Positions 18,900 to 28,700 of a DNA stretch of 64,000 bases are shown in pieces. The notes under the pieces are model-generated. The model did not search any database, was not told where the DNA came from, and worked only from the letters and a program-made list of their open reading frames with translations. Each line of letters opens with the position of its first letter. Positions within the stretch are counted from its first letter, which is position 1. Source of the stretch: Allobosea sp. (GTDB taxonomy: Bacteria; Pseudomonadota; Alphaproteobacteria; Rhizobiales; Beijerinckiaceae); contig JAAEQB010000118.1 in the NCBI GenBank assembly GCA_024231975.1, forward strand, positions 1 to 64,000, in the 5' to 3' direction. The translations under genes were made by a program, and so were the position numbers.

Positions 18900-20294
18900 T
18901 CATGACACGCCGCCTATCCCCTCGAAGCTGATCGTATGCTGCAAAGGGTCGGCGGCTGTGAGGCGGACCCGGATCCTGTCGCCAGGCTTGCTGCCCTGCC
19001 CACGAACGCGCGCGATCACGGGCACATCGCAGAGCTGGATCCGCAGAGTGTGATCATCGGTGTCGGTCACGACAGCCTCGAAGGACTGCCCCTCGCGTCC
19101 CTGGAGCATCAGGGCTTCGGCGAGGCTGACCACGGCGCGCTCGATCTGCCCGTCGCGGGCGTCGGCCCGCCCCATTACCGCAGGAAGGGCCTCGAAGGCA
19201 GCCGTCACGGAAGCCGGGACCGCCTGCCCGTTCGCGATCGCAAGAGCGGCGCTGATCACATAGCGATCGGCGAGACGGCGCAACGGTGCGGTGGCATGCG
19301 CATAAGTCGCCGCCATCGGCGCGTGCCAGGGCACCATGCCCTCGCGATAGGGGACATAGCTTGCGCCTCCGCTGGCCCGGCGTACCGCCAGCATGAAGGC
19401 GGCATGGCTGCTGTCGGCGGGGTCGAGCGTCTTCTCGAATTCGGCGAGCGTTGCCTCGTCCCGCCAATCCAGTCCCAGGGCTCGTGCGCTTTGGCGCAAG
19501 CGCATGACGGCCTTCTGGTCAGGCTCGGGCATGACTCGAAACAGTCCCGTCCGGGCCGCCAGAAGCGCGTTCGCGATGGCGACATTGCTGGCCAGGGACA
19601 AGGCTGCGTTCTGGTTCTCGGCGAGCAGGCGCGGGCGGAAAAGCAGCTGGAAACCCCCGCCCTCCACGGGAGCGACCTCCTGCTCGGGCGGGTCCACGCG
19701 CGCTGCACCCCGTCGGTTCTCGGCGCTTTCGATGCGGCGTGCCAACTCGGCGAAATCGGGCGGCAGGTCTGTCTCGCTCACCGTTTCATAGGCGAGCTTG
19801 GCGGTACTGCGAACGATAGCACGCTCGGCACCGTCGAGATGGACATTCCCGTCGGGGTCTATTCTGGTCGTGAAGATCACCGCCGGCCTGGGACCCACGG
19901 GCAGGAGGCTGGCGGCCCCCTCGGCAAGGACCGGCGGATAGAGCGCGGCCTTGCCGTCGGGCAGATAGATCGTGCTGCCGCGTCGCCAGGCTTCCTGATC
20001 GATGGCGTCGCCATCATCCACGAACCAGGCGACATCGGCGATGGCGTAGTGGAGCAGCAGGTCCGCGCCGCTGCGCTCGATGGTGAAGGCCTGGTCGAGA
20101 TCCGTCGACGTCGCGGGATCGAGCGTGACGAAGCGCAGATCGGTCCGATCGGCATGCTTGGTCGGCGCTCGTTGCGCCGCCGCCTCCGCCGCCGCAAGAA
20201 CGTCTGGCGGAAAATGCTCGGGCACGCCGTATTGCCGGCGTATCGCCGTAAGCCCGTCGATCAGCGCATTGGTGGAGTCGATCAGCGTCTTCAT
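18900..20294 (-). CDS. RNB-domain ribonuclease (RNase II/R-like, short form)
   Basis: A 464-residue protein with an RNB exoribonuclease domain from about residue 50 (DLRFVTLDPATSTDLDQAF, HYAIADVAWFV, ALYPPVLAEGAASLLP). Asp59, Asp65 and Asp67 match the metal-binding aspartates; the fourth Asp of RNase II (DxDD) is Gln68 here, as I recall from the short actinobacterial-style RNB family. The N-terminal cold-shock domains of RNase II/R are absent, and only a short OB-like tail remains at the C-terminus. It probably degrades RNA 3' to 5', but activity is less certain than for canonical enzymes. Confidence 0.88.
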   Translation of the reverse strand: MKTLIDSTNALIDGLTAIRRQYGVPEHFPPDVLAAAEAAAQRAPTKHADRTDLRFVTLDPATSTDLDQAFTIERSGADLLLHYAIADVAWFVDDGDAIDQEAWRRGSTIYLPDGKAALYPPVLAEGAASLLPVGPRPAVIFTTRIDPDGNVHLDGAERAIVRSTAKLAYETVSETDLPPDFAELARRIESAENRRGAARVDPPEQEVAPVEGGGFQLLFRPRLLAENQNAALSLASNVAIANALLAARTGLFRVMPEPDQKAVMRLRQSARALGLDWRDEATLAEFEKTLDPADSSHAAFMLAVRRASGGASYVPYREGMVPWHAPMAATYAHATAPLRRLADRYVISAALAIANGQAVPASVTAAFEALPAVMGRADARDGQIERAVVSLAEALMLQGREGQSFEAVVTDTDDHTLRIQLCDVPVIARVRGQGSKPGDRIRVRLTAADPLQHTISFEGIGGVS

Positions 20295-20414
20295 TGTTGG
20301 CTATCGTGCCTCGCTGCCAGGGCCGCGTCGACCATGATTGCAGCGGCTGCGTCGGCCAGGTCGAAGCGCCGGCCGAAAGCAGATAGAGATCGGCTTGAAC
20401 AATCGAGGCACAAC

Positions 20415-20954
20415 CTACCCGATCGGCTGCGTCGCGCCCGGCCCGAGCGACCTTTGCACCATGACGCTGTCTGACCATTTGCCATGGCGATAGGCGACCC
20501 CCGGCAGCAGGCCGACACGAGCGAAGCCGAAGCGCTCATGCAAGGCAAGCGAGGCGGTATTCTCGGCGTCGATATAGCCGATCATCTGGCGAAAGCCGGC
20601 GGCGGCGCAGGCGTCGATCAGCGCCTGCATCAAGAGCCGCCCGATGCCGCGGCCGAGATGCTCGTGATGGACATAGATCGAGTGCTTGACCGTGAAGCGG
20701 TAGGCCGGCCGCTTGCGGAACAGCACGACATAGGCGTAGCCGACGACCTCGCCGCCGTGGCTTGCGACCAGATGCGGCAGCTTGCGGCTGCGCAGGTTCT
20801 TGCGCCGGTCCTTGAGATCGTCGGGCTGCGGCGTGCCGGTATCCTCCACGCTGGCCTCGATGCCATGGCGGATATGCCGGCGATAGATCGCCAGCATCGG
20901 CTCGACATCGTCGTCGCGGGAGGGGCGAATGATGATCGGTAGGTCGGTCTCCAT
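20415..20954 (-). CDS. GNAT N-acetyltransferase, phosphinothricin acetyltransferase-like
   Basis: A 179-residue GNAT enzyme. The acetyl-CoA pyrophosphate loop is HEHLGRGIGRLLM, and the C-terminal part IGYIDAENTASLALHERFGFARVG is typical of the PAT/Bar-like group. It starts 15 bases after the stop of the Orn/Lys/Arg decarboxylase on the same strand, so the two are probably co-transcribed. An amine or amino-acid analogue is a possible acceptor (inference). Confidence 0.9.
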   Translation of the reverse strand: METDLPIIIRPSRDDDVEPMLAIYRRHIRHGIEASVEDTGTPQPDDLKDRRKNLRSRKLPHLVASHGGEVVGYAYVVLFRKRPAYRFTVKHSIYVHHEHLGRGIGRLLMQALIDACAAAGFRQMIGYIDAENTASLALHERFGFARVGLLPGVAYRHGKWSDSVMVQRSLGPGATQPIG

Positions 20955-20969
20955 GCGTCGTCGCGATCC

Positions 20970-23339
20970 TCAGCCCTGCGCCTGCTCGCTGACGACATAG
21001 GTGTGGAGCCGCACCCGTCCCTCGGCATCGGTCTCGCGGTAGAGTCCCTGGATCTCGACCTCGAAGCCGGGGAAGGCGTTGAAGCAGGCCTCGAACATCC
21101 TGAGATAGTCGATCATCGGCTTGGCCCGCTGCGTCAGGCGCTCGCCGGGGACGATGGTGGCGATGCCCGGCGGGTAGACGACGAAGGGCGTCGTCGCGAT
21201 CCGCCCGGCGATGGCATCGATCGGCAGATAGTCGACATCGTTGCGCGTCAGGCAGCGTGCAGCATCATGCGGCGACATCGCCATCTCCGGCAGATGCGCG
21301 GACGAGAACTGCCGGGTCTGCAGGCCGCTGACGTCATGGTCGCGGAAGAACCGATGCATCTGCCCGCACAGGTCACGCAGGCGCACCCCGCCATAGCGGC
21401 CCGGCCGGCGGCGGTAGAATTCGGGGATCGCCTCTTCCAGCAGGGCGTTGTCGTCATGCAGCTTCTTGAAGGCGACGAGCCCGCTGATCAGCGTGCCGGC
21501 CTTGCTGGCCTCGACGCCCGGCGTCAGCAGGAAGAGCAGCGAGTTGAGATCGTTCTTCTCGGCGACGATCCGGTTCTCGCGCAGGAACTGGGCGACAACC
21601 GGCGCGGGGATGCCGTGCTCGGCATAAGCTCCGGTCTCGCGATCGAAACCGGGCGTCAGCAGGGTCAGCTTGTTGGGGTCGGTGATGGCGAAGCCCGGCT
21701 CCATCTGCGTGAAGCCATGCCAGCCGGCATCGGGCGCGAGCTGCCAGTAAGCCGGGTTGCTGGCGAGCTGGTCGGTCGCGACCATCTCCCAGGCAACGTC
21801 GTGGACGGCGCCTTCGCGCGAAGCGTCGGCAATGCTGACCCGGTCCGGCACGAAGGGCTCGAAGAACCAGCGCCGCTCCGGCCGGATCTCCTTCTCCTCG
21901 AATTCGCGCCGTACCGCCCGGATCTTCTTGCGCAGCTCGATGCCGAGCCGGATCGTGTCGTCCCAGAGCACCTCGCCGGAGCGGCCCTTCATCATCTGCG
22001 CGCCGACATCGAGCGAGGCGAACAGCGGATAGAACGGCGAGGTCGAGGCGTATTGCATGAAGCTCTCATTGAAGCGCCGGTGCTCGACCCGGCGCTTCTG
22101 GCCCTTGATGTGGCGGTCCTTGATATGGATCTGCGAGGCCTGGCTGAAGCTCGCGAGCTGCTTGTGGGTCGATTGCGTCGCGATGATGCCTGGCGAGTCC
22201 GGTCCGAGGCCCGTCAGCCCCATGGCGAAGCGCCCGGCATAGAGCGGGTGGAACTTCATGAAGCCGGCCCAGGCCTCGTCGAAGAGGATGTACTCGCAGA
22301 GATGGCCGATCTTATCGAGGATCATCTGGGCCGAGTGGATCGTGCCGTCATAGGTGCACTGTTCGACCACGGCGACACGGAACGGGCGCGGCTTTGTCCA
22401 GGCCTCGGGATCCTTGACCAGCGGGTTCAAACGGATGCACTCGCGCAGCGCCTCCTCATCGAAGCTCTCCCAGCGCATCGGGCCGATCAGGCCCCAGGCA
22501 TTGCGGGCGGTCGGGATATAGACGGGGATGCCGCCGGCGATCAGCAGCGCGCCGTGATGGGCGGCCTTGTGATTGTTGCGGTCGAACAGGACGAGGTCGC
22601 CATCGGTGACCAGCGCGGCGAGCGCGACCTTGTTCGAGGTCGAGGTGCCGTTCAGGACGAAATAGGTCTTCTCCGCCCCGAAGATCTGGGCCGCTTCCTT
22701 CTGCGCCTTCAGGGCCGGACCCTCATGGGTCAGGAGGTCGCCGAGATCGAGCACGGAATTGTCGAGATCGTCGCGGAAGACCGCCTCGCCGAGATGTTCC
22801 ATGAATACCCGCCCGATCGGGCTGCGGCTGTAGAACACGCCGCCATTGTGGCCCGGGCAGGTCCAGAGATGGTTGCCTTCCTCGGCATAGTCGACGAGCG
22901 CACCGAAGAACGGCGTCTTCAGCGTCTCGGCATATTGCTTGAGGCGGCTGATCAGGCTCTTGGCGATGAAGGGCGGGGTTTCCTCCGAGAGGAAGATGTA
23001 GCCGTCGATGAAGTCGAGCACCTCGACCGGCACGTCCTCGAAGCGCTTGCGGCGGATCAGCAGGATGATCGGGAAGTCGAGGCCTCGCCGGCGCATCAGG
23101 TTGATCAGCGCGGCGGTCTTGCCTTCCAGCCCCTTCTTGCCCCAGTCGACCACCATGCAGCCGATGGCGGCATCGGTCTGGACGGCGATCTCGGCATCCT
23201 CGAGCTTGCGCGCCTTGACGACCTCGAAGCCCGAGCGCTCGATCTCCTCGATGATCTGGTTGAAGCGGATGCCTTCGAGATCCTCGGCATCGAAGTTCGG
23301 CGTCGCGAACAGGAAGGTGAAGCGCCTGAAATAGTCCAT
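20970..23339 (-). CDS. Orn/Lys/Arg decarboxylase, fold type I PLP enzyme
   Basis: A 789-residue basic amino acid decarboxylase with the three expected parts: an N-terminal response-regulator-like wing domain (about 1-130), the PLP-binding aspartate-aminotransferase fold, and the C-terminal domain. The PLP lysine is Lys393 in TQSTHKQLASFSQ, and Asp354 in FDEAWAGF pairs with the cofactor ring. Residues at 160-170 (TCPGHNGGVFY) are the usual family signature. It produces cadaverine, putrescine or agmatine, affecting acid resistance or polyamine supply; the specific substrate cannot be assigned. It is upstream of the GNAT gene. Confidence 0.93.
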   Translation of the reverse strand: MDYFRRFTFLFATPNFDAEDLEGIRFNQIIEEIERSGFEVVKARKLEDAEIAVQTDAAIGCMVVDWGKKGLEGKTAALINLMRRRGLDFPIILLIRRKRFEDVPVEVLDFIDGYIFLSEETPPFIAKSLISRLKQYAETLKTPFFGALVDYAEEGNHLWTCPGHNGGVFYSRSPIGRVFMEHLGEAVFRDDLDNSVLDLGDLLTHEGPALKAQKEAAQIFGAEKTYFVLNGTSTSNKVALAALVTDGDLVLFDRNNHKAAHHGALLIAGGIPVYIPTARNAWGLIGPMRWESFDEEALRECIRLNPLVKDPEAWTKPRPFRVAVVEQCTYDGTIHSAQMILDKIGHLCEYILFDEAWAGFMKFHPLYAGRFAMGLTGLGPDSPGIIATQSTHKQLASFSQASQIHIKDRHIKGQKRRVEHRRFNESFMQYASTSPFYPLFASLDVGAQMMKGRSGEVLWDDTIRLGIELRKKIRAVRREFEEKEIRPERRWFFEPFVPDRVSIADASREGAVHDVAWEMVATDQLASNPAYWQLAPDAGWHGFTQMEPGFAITDPNKLTLLTPGFDRETGAYAEHGIPAPVVAQFLRENRIVAEKNDLNSLLFLLTPGVEASKAGTLISGLVAFKKLHDDNALLEEAIPEFYRRRPGRYGGVRLRDLCGQMHRFFRDHDVSGLQTRQFSSAHLPEMAMSPHDAARCLTRNDVDYLPIDAIAGRIATTPFVVYPPGIATIVPGERLTQRAKPMIDYLRMFEACFNAFPGFEVEIQGLYRETDAEGRVRLHTYVVSEQAQG

Positions 23340-23528
23340 GCCGGCTCCGCTCAGCGTGAACCGGCAGCATTGGGCGATTTATGCGACAATTCGGCGACCA
23401 TGGAGCCGGCTAGGTTCGGACAGCATCGTCGTTCCATCCGCTGCCGCTTCCGGCGCGACCTCCGCCTCCTGTCGAGGAGGAGGTCGCGCTTGGCATGTTC
23501 GCCCCGAAGTGGCCGTGCGCGGACGCGA

Positions 23529-24104
23529 TCAGATCTTCTGGAGCAGGAAGGCTTCGGCGAAGCTCAGCTCGACCATGTCGCCGCGCTTCAGTCCACCCAG
23601 CCGGCTCTGGATGTCGGGATCGGCCACGACATGAGTCCGCGGTCCGGCCGGGCCGACATAGCTGACGATGTTCGTCGCCGGATCGAAACTCTCGAACCTC
23701 GCCGTCACAGTCAGCGCCCGCACGACGAAGCGTTCCGGCAGGTTCTGGAAGGAAGAGTCGGCCGAGGCCTCGGTGTAGATGATCGCCGGCTTGGCGCCTT
23801 TGCGGGCCCGCTTGACGTCGAGGATCACGCCCTCGACGCGGCGAACCTCGACCCGGTCTCCGGGGCGGAGATTCTCCAGGCTACCGAACACCTCGGGCAC
23901 CGCGACGGGCCATGTCTGACGGCCCTGCTTGACGACGACGCGGCGCCTGGCGGGGTCGACGGAGGCGACCTCGACCTCCAACCGCTCGATCTCGACCGGC
24001 CCGACGCCGGCGACGATGACCGTCTGGCTGGTGACCGTCGGAGTGGTGGCGCAGCCTGCCAGAGCGAATGAAACTGCGGCGATTGCACTGATTTTCTTCA
24101 ACAT
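23529..24104 (-). CDS. Putative lipoprotein, unknown function
   Basis: A 191-residue protein with a lipoprotein signal and lipobox (MLKKISAIAAVSFALAGC, Cys18). The mature part is rich in beta-strand-like repeats and contains two segments with the same theme: LRPGDRVEVRRVEGVIL and LKRGDMVELSFAEAFLL. The ATG at 24104 has AAGGGAG about 7 bases upstream; the frame extends further, but without protein-like sequence. I know related alphaproteobacterial proteins only as conserved hypotheticals. Confidence 0.8.
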   Translation of the reverse strand: MLKKISAIAAVSFALAGCATTPTVTSQTVIVAGVGPVEIERLEVEVASVDPARRRVVVKQGRQTWPVAVPEVFGSLENLRPGDRVEVRRVEGVILDVKRARKGAKPAIIYTEASADSSFQNLPERFVVRALTVTARFESFDPATNIVSYVGPAGPRTHVVADPDIQSRLGGLKRGDMVELSFAEAFLLQKI

Positions 24105-24292
24105 TGGACGTCTCCCTTTCGAACGCTGTCCGGTCTGAGATCGACTGCCGGTTTTCGGGATTCGGTCTGAAGATCGAGAAAATTGCGAATGGATGACTTC
24201 GCGGGTCCAAGAATAAAGGCCAACTTCCGCCACACGACAATAGGTCGTCAGCAGACGAATTCGGGTGAGTGCTGCTCTCTACCTGTTTTGCC

Positions 24293-24967
24293 CTAGCCTT
24301 CGTAACGCGCCAGCCGCTCCAGATCGAGGATCGTCACCTCGTTATGGCCGACCTTGATGAAGCCGAGCTCGGCGAGCCTGGCGAGGCTCTGATTGGCCAT
24401 CTGCCGGGAGATGCCGGCGAGCAGGCCGAGCTCTTCCTGCGAGATCGCCAACGTCCGGTCGTTGTTCGGATAGAGGATCGGGTTGAACAGCCAGGCGAGG
24501 TTGCGGGCGAGGCGGCCGGTCGCGCCCAGCATGCGGTCATATTCGGCGAGCCCGATGAATTGGGCGAGCCGCTCGTTGAACTGGTGGACCAGGAAGCGGT
24601 TGAAGGCGGCCGAGTGCTCGAACAGCCAGAGGAAGGTCTGGCGCCGCATCAGCGCGACCTTGCTCTCGCGCAGCGCGACGAGATCGTAGCGCCGCGCCTC
24701 GTTCTTGATGATCGTGCCCTCGCCGAACCAGGCGCCGCCGCGCAGGCCGGCGAGCGTCGCCGATTTGCCGCTGCGCGAGGTCGTGCTCATCTTGAGCAGC
24801 CCGTCGGCGACGCCGGTCCAGGATTCCAGCCGGTCGCCGACATGGCAGACATAGGCGCCCTTGCCATAGGTCTTGGTCGTGGTGCCGCGCCGCGCTTCCT
24901 CGAACTCCTCCGGCGTGAGGTCGTTCGACCAGGTCGCGATCCGGCGCAGCTCGTCCTCGGAAATCAA
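24293..24967 (-). CDS. Crp/Fnr-family transcriptional regulator
   Basis: A 224-residue regulator with an N-terminal cyclic-nucleotide-binding-like beta barrel (about 30-130) and a C-terminal winged helix with recognition helix GISRQMANQSLARLAELGFI. No FNR-type cysteine cluster is present, so it is not an iron-sulfur oxygen sensor. The start appears to be TTG at 24967 with GAGGGG about 10 bases upstream; no usable ATG occurs before the conserved domain. Targets are unknown. Confidence 0.9.
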   Translation of the reverse strand: MISEDELRRIATWSNDLTPEEFEEARRGTTTKTYGKGAYVCHVGDRLESWTGVADGLLKMSTTSRSGKSATLAGLRGGAWFGEGTIIKNEARRYDLVALRESKVALMRRQTFLWLFEHSAAFNRFLVHQFNERLAQFIGLAEYDRMLGATGRLARNLAWLFNPILYPNNDRTLAISQEELGLLAGISRQMANQSLARLAELGFIKVGHNEVTILDLERLARYEG

Positions 24968-25102
24968 GATTCGCCGGCCCCTCGCATGCGCTCGTCACGC
25001 ACTATGCGGCCCGGTTCATCGCAAACTCAAGTCAGACGGGCTGTCGTGCCGCCTGCGCCGATCCCCAGCTGCGCCGTGCGCCACTTCGGCGAGATGGTGC
25101 CT

Positions 25103-25696
25103 TCAGAACCTGATCGCGGCAGCTAGCGAGGCGAGCAGCAACGCGGCGAAGATCAGGTTGACGATGCGGTTGCTGCGGGGATCGCGGAACAGGCCGGTCA
25201 GGCCCGAACCGGCGAGCAGCCAGCCGATATTGACCGCGGCGATGACGAGCAGGAGCAGGCCGATCTTGAGACTCGCATCGACAGCCGGCTGCATCGGCAG
25301 CAGCACGAAGCCGGAGAACAAAGCTGCCATCGCCGCATAGCCCTTGGGATTGACCAGCGAGAGCGCGAAGCCAGCAGCGAAGGAGGGCGCGGCTGCATCG
25401 CCCTCCGCCTCGGCGAGCGGCGGTGCCGTCGCGATGCGGAAGGCGAGATAGAGGAAATAGAGCGCTGCCAGAATGGTGACGACCGGCGCCAGGCCGGGCA
25501 GTGCCAGGATGACTGCGACGACGCCGCTCGCGGTCAGCGCCATCACCGCGAGCATGCCGAGCGTGATGCCGGCGCCATAGGCGAGACCGCGACGCGTGCC
25601 GAAGGCGGCTCCGGTCGCGGTCAAGCTCAGCGTCGCCGGGCCGGGGCTGCCGGTGAGAGCGACGCCGGCGAGGAGAAAACCAGCCAACCCGTCCAT
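25103..25696 (-). CDS. LysE/RhtB-family amino acid exporter
   Basis: A 197-residue membrane protein with about six hydrophobic segments and the family hallmark near the N-terminus, GVALTGSPGPATLS, plus SLVNPKGYAAM in the middle. It should export an amino acid or analogue by exchange with protons. It stands alone between the Crp/Fnr regulator and the indolepyruvate oxidoreductase, all on the minus strand. Confidence 0.93.
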   Translation of the reverse strand: MDGLAGFLLAGVALTGSPGPATLSLTATGAAFGTRRGLAYGAGITLGMLAVMALTASGVVAVILALPGLAPVVTILAALYFLYLAFRIATAPPLAEAEGDAAAPSFAAGFALSLVNPKGYAAMAALFSGFVLLPMQPAVDASLKIGLLLLVIAAVNIGWLLAGSGLTGLFRDPRSNRIVNLIFAALLLASLAAAIRF

Positions 25697-25770
25697 GGTC
25701 CTTCTCCGCAGCTCTTGAGCGAGTGCGAAGGAAAGCGCGAAAGCCGCCGCCGGTCTTGAACGTTCGTGCG

Positions 25771-28700
25771 CTATTCGGCCGCCCGCGGCATCGCCAACGC
25801 CTCGGCCGAGCCATCGCGCAGGCGCTTCAGCAATTCCGCTTCCTCAGCCTTGGCAGCGATGAGGTGGCGCTCCTTGACGTGGCCGAAGCCGCGAATCTTT
25901 TCCGGGATCGCGGCGAGGGCGACGCAGAGCGCGTGGTTCTGCGGCGAGAGCTTGCCCAGGATCTCGGCGATCAGCGCTTCATAGTCAGCGATCAGCTTGC
26001 GCTCGGTCCTGCGCTCGGCGGTGTAGCCGAAGACGTCGAAGGCGGTGCCGCGCAGACCCTTGAGCTTCGCCAGCAGGCCGAAGGCACCCAGCATCCACGG
26101 GCCGAAGCTGATCTTGCGCGGCAGGCCGGTATTGGAATCGCGCTTGGCCAGCAGCGGCGGGGCGAGGTGGAATTCGAGGCGTAGCGGCTGGCCGGTGGCG
26201 CTGTCCTTCTCGAAAGTCGCGGCGAGCTGCTTGCGGAAGGCGCCGTCGCTGTAGAGCCGGGCGACTTCGTACTCGTCCTTGTAGGCCAGCAGCTTGAAGA
26301 GATAGCGGGCGACGGCTTCGGCCAAAGCGTTCTGGCCGGGAAGGATGCTCGCTTCCTTGGCGCGCACCTTTTCGACCAGCTCGCGATAGCGCGCCGCATA
26401 GGCGGCGTTCTGGTAGCCGGTGAGGAAGTCGACGCGGCGGGCGACGATCTCGTCGAGGCCCTCCGAGAGCTGGCGCGCCTCGGTCGGTGCCTTGGCCTCG
26501 GCGAGGGCGGAGCTGAGCGCGGCCGGATCATGCGCGGCGCGGCGGCCGAGCTCGAAGGCCTGCTTGTTCATCGCCACGGCTTCGCCGTTGAGCTCGATCG
26601 CCCGCAGCAGCGAGGCCCGCGACAGCGGCACGGCGCCGAACTGCCAGGCGTAGCCGAGCATGAACATGTTGGCGGCGATGGCATTGCCGAGAAAGGTGGT
26701 CGCTGCCGCCGTCGCATCGACGAGATGGGTCGCGTCGCGCCCGGCCGTGGAGACGATCGAACGCTTCAGACGCTCGGTCGGCAGCGAGAAATCGGCATTG
26801 CGGGTGAAATCGCCGGGCATGGATTCGGCGGTGTTGACGACCACGGCCGAGCGGCCCTGGCGGATGGCGCCCAGCACCTTCTTCGAGCCGGTGACGGTGA
26901 GGTCGCAGCCGAGCACGAGATCGGCCTGGCCGGCGGCGACGCGGATGGCGTGAATCTCCTCCGGCGTCGGGGCGAGGCGGACATGGCTGAACACCGCGCC
27001 GCCCTTCTGGGCGAGGCCGGCCATGTCGATCATGCCGCAGCCCTTGCCCTCGAGATGGGCTGCCATGCCGAGGATCGCGCCGATGGTGACGACACCGGTG
27101 CCGCCGACGCCGGTGACGACAACAGCGAAATTGCGGTCGAGCGCTGGGACCTTGGGCTCGGGCAGATCACTGGCGCCAAGAGCGGAGGCATCCATCGTAC
27201 GTGGCTCCGCCTTCTTCGGCCGCGCACCATGCACGGTGACGAAGGAGGGACAAAAGCCCTTCACGCAGGAAAAGTCCTTGTTGCAGTTCGACTGGTCGAT
27301 CTGGCGCTTGCGGCCGAATTCGGTCTCGAGCGGCTGCACCGAGACGCAGTTCGACTTCACCCCGCAATCGCCGCAGCCCTCGCAGACCAGCTCGTTGACC
27401 ATGACGCGCTTGTCCGGGTCGGGATAGGCGCCGCGCTTGCGCCGGCGGCGCTTCTCGGTGGCGCAGGTCTGATCGTAGAGCAGCAGCGAGACGCCTGACG
27501 CAGTGGCAAGCTCGCGCTGGATGGCATCGAGATCGTCGCGATGGTGCAGGGTCGTGCCGGGAGGCCAGAGCGTGCCGGCCGGATATTTGTCGGGATCGTC
27601 GGAGACGACCGCGATGCGCGAGACGCCCTCGGCCGCGACCTGGCGCGCCATCTGGTCGGGCGAAAGATGCCCTTCCGCCTGCTGGCCGCCGGTCATCGCG
27701 ACGGCGTCGTTGTAGAGCAGCTTGTAGGTGATGTTGACGCCCGAGGCGACGGCCCAGCGGATCGCGAGCGAGCCGGAATGAGTGTAGGTACCGTCGCCGA
27801 GATTCTGGAAGACGTGGCCGCGCTTCGAGAACGGCGCTTCGCCGACCCAGTTGGCGCCTTCGCCGCCCATCTGGGTGAAGCCGGTGGTGTCGCGGTCCAT
27901 CCACTGCACCATGTAGTGGCAGCCGATGCCGGCATAGGCGCGCGAGCCCTCGGGCACGACGGTCGAGGAGTTGTGCGGGCAGCCCGAGCAGAAATAGGGC
28001 GTGCGCTTGGCGACCTCGATGGCCTCGGCGAGGCGGCCCTGCGCGGCGGCGATCTCTTCGAGGCGGGCGCGCAAAGTGGGATCATCGCGATACTGGAGCA
28101 GCCGGGCGCCGAGCGCGATGGCGATGTCGTTGGGATCGAGCGCGCCATGGACCGGGAAGAGCCACTCGCCCTGCTCGTCCTTCTTGCCGATCACCATGGG
28201 CTGGTGGGCGGTGCCGTATAGCTCCTCGCGCAGCTGCACCTCGATCAGCGAGCGCTTCTCCTCAACCACCATGACGAGGTCGAGGCCCTCGGCGAACGCC
28301 TTCAGCTCCTGCGGATCGAGCGGCCAGGGGCAGGCGATCTTGAACAGGCGGATGCCGAGATCATTGGCGCGGACCTCGTCGAGGCCGAGTTCCTCCAGCG
28401 CCTGGCGTACGTCGAGATAGGATTTGCCGACAGTGATGATGCCGATCCGCGGCGCCTTCCCGCCGGAGAGGATGGTCTGGTTGAGCTTGTTGGCGCGGAG
28501 GTAAGCGAGGATGGCGGCGCGCTTGTGCAGGTGCAGGCGCTTTTCCTGGTCGAGGAAGTCGAGCTCGCGGCGGATGCTGAGGCCGCCCGGCGGCATCACG
28601 AAATCATCCGGGATGGCGATGCTGACCCGATCGATCGAACCGTCGACCGAGGCGGTCGATTCGATGTTGTCCTTGACGCATTTCAGGCCGACCCAGACGC

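Noticed and set aside
21003..24071. A 1022-residue open frame on the plus strand
   Set aside because: It is antisense to the decarboxylase and the lipoprotein, with a biased composition of Glu, Arg, Asp and Leu typical of a GC-rich shadow frame. The minus-strand genes have clear motifs.
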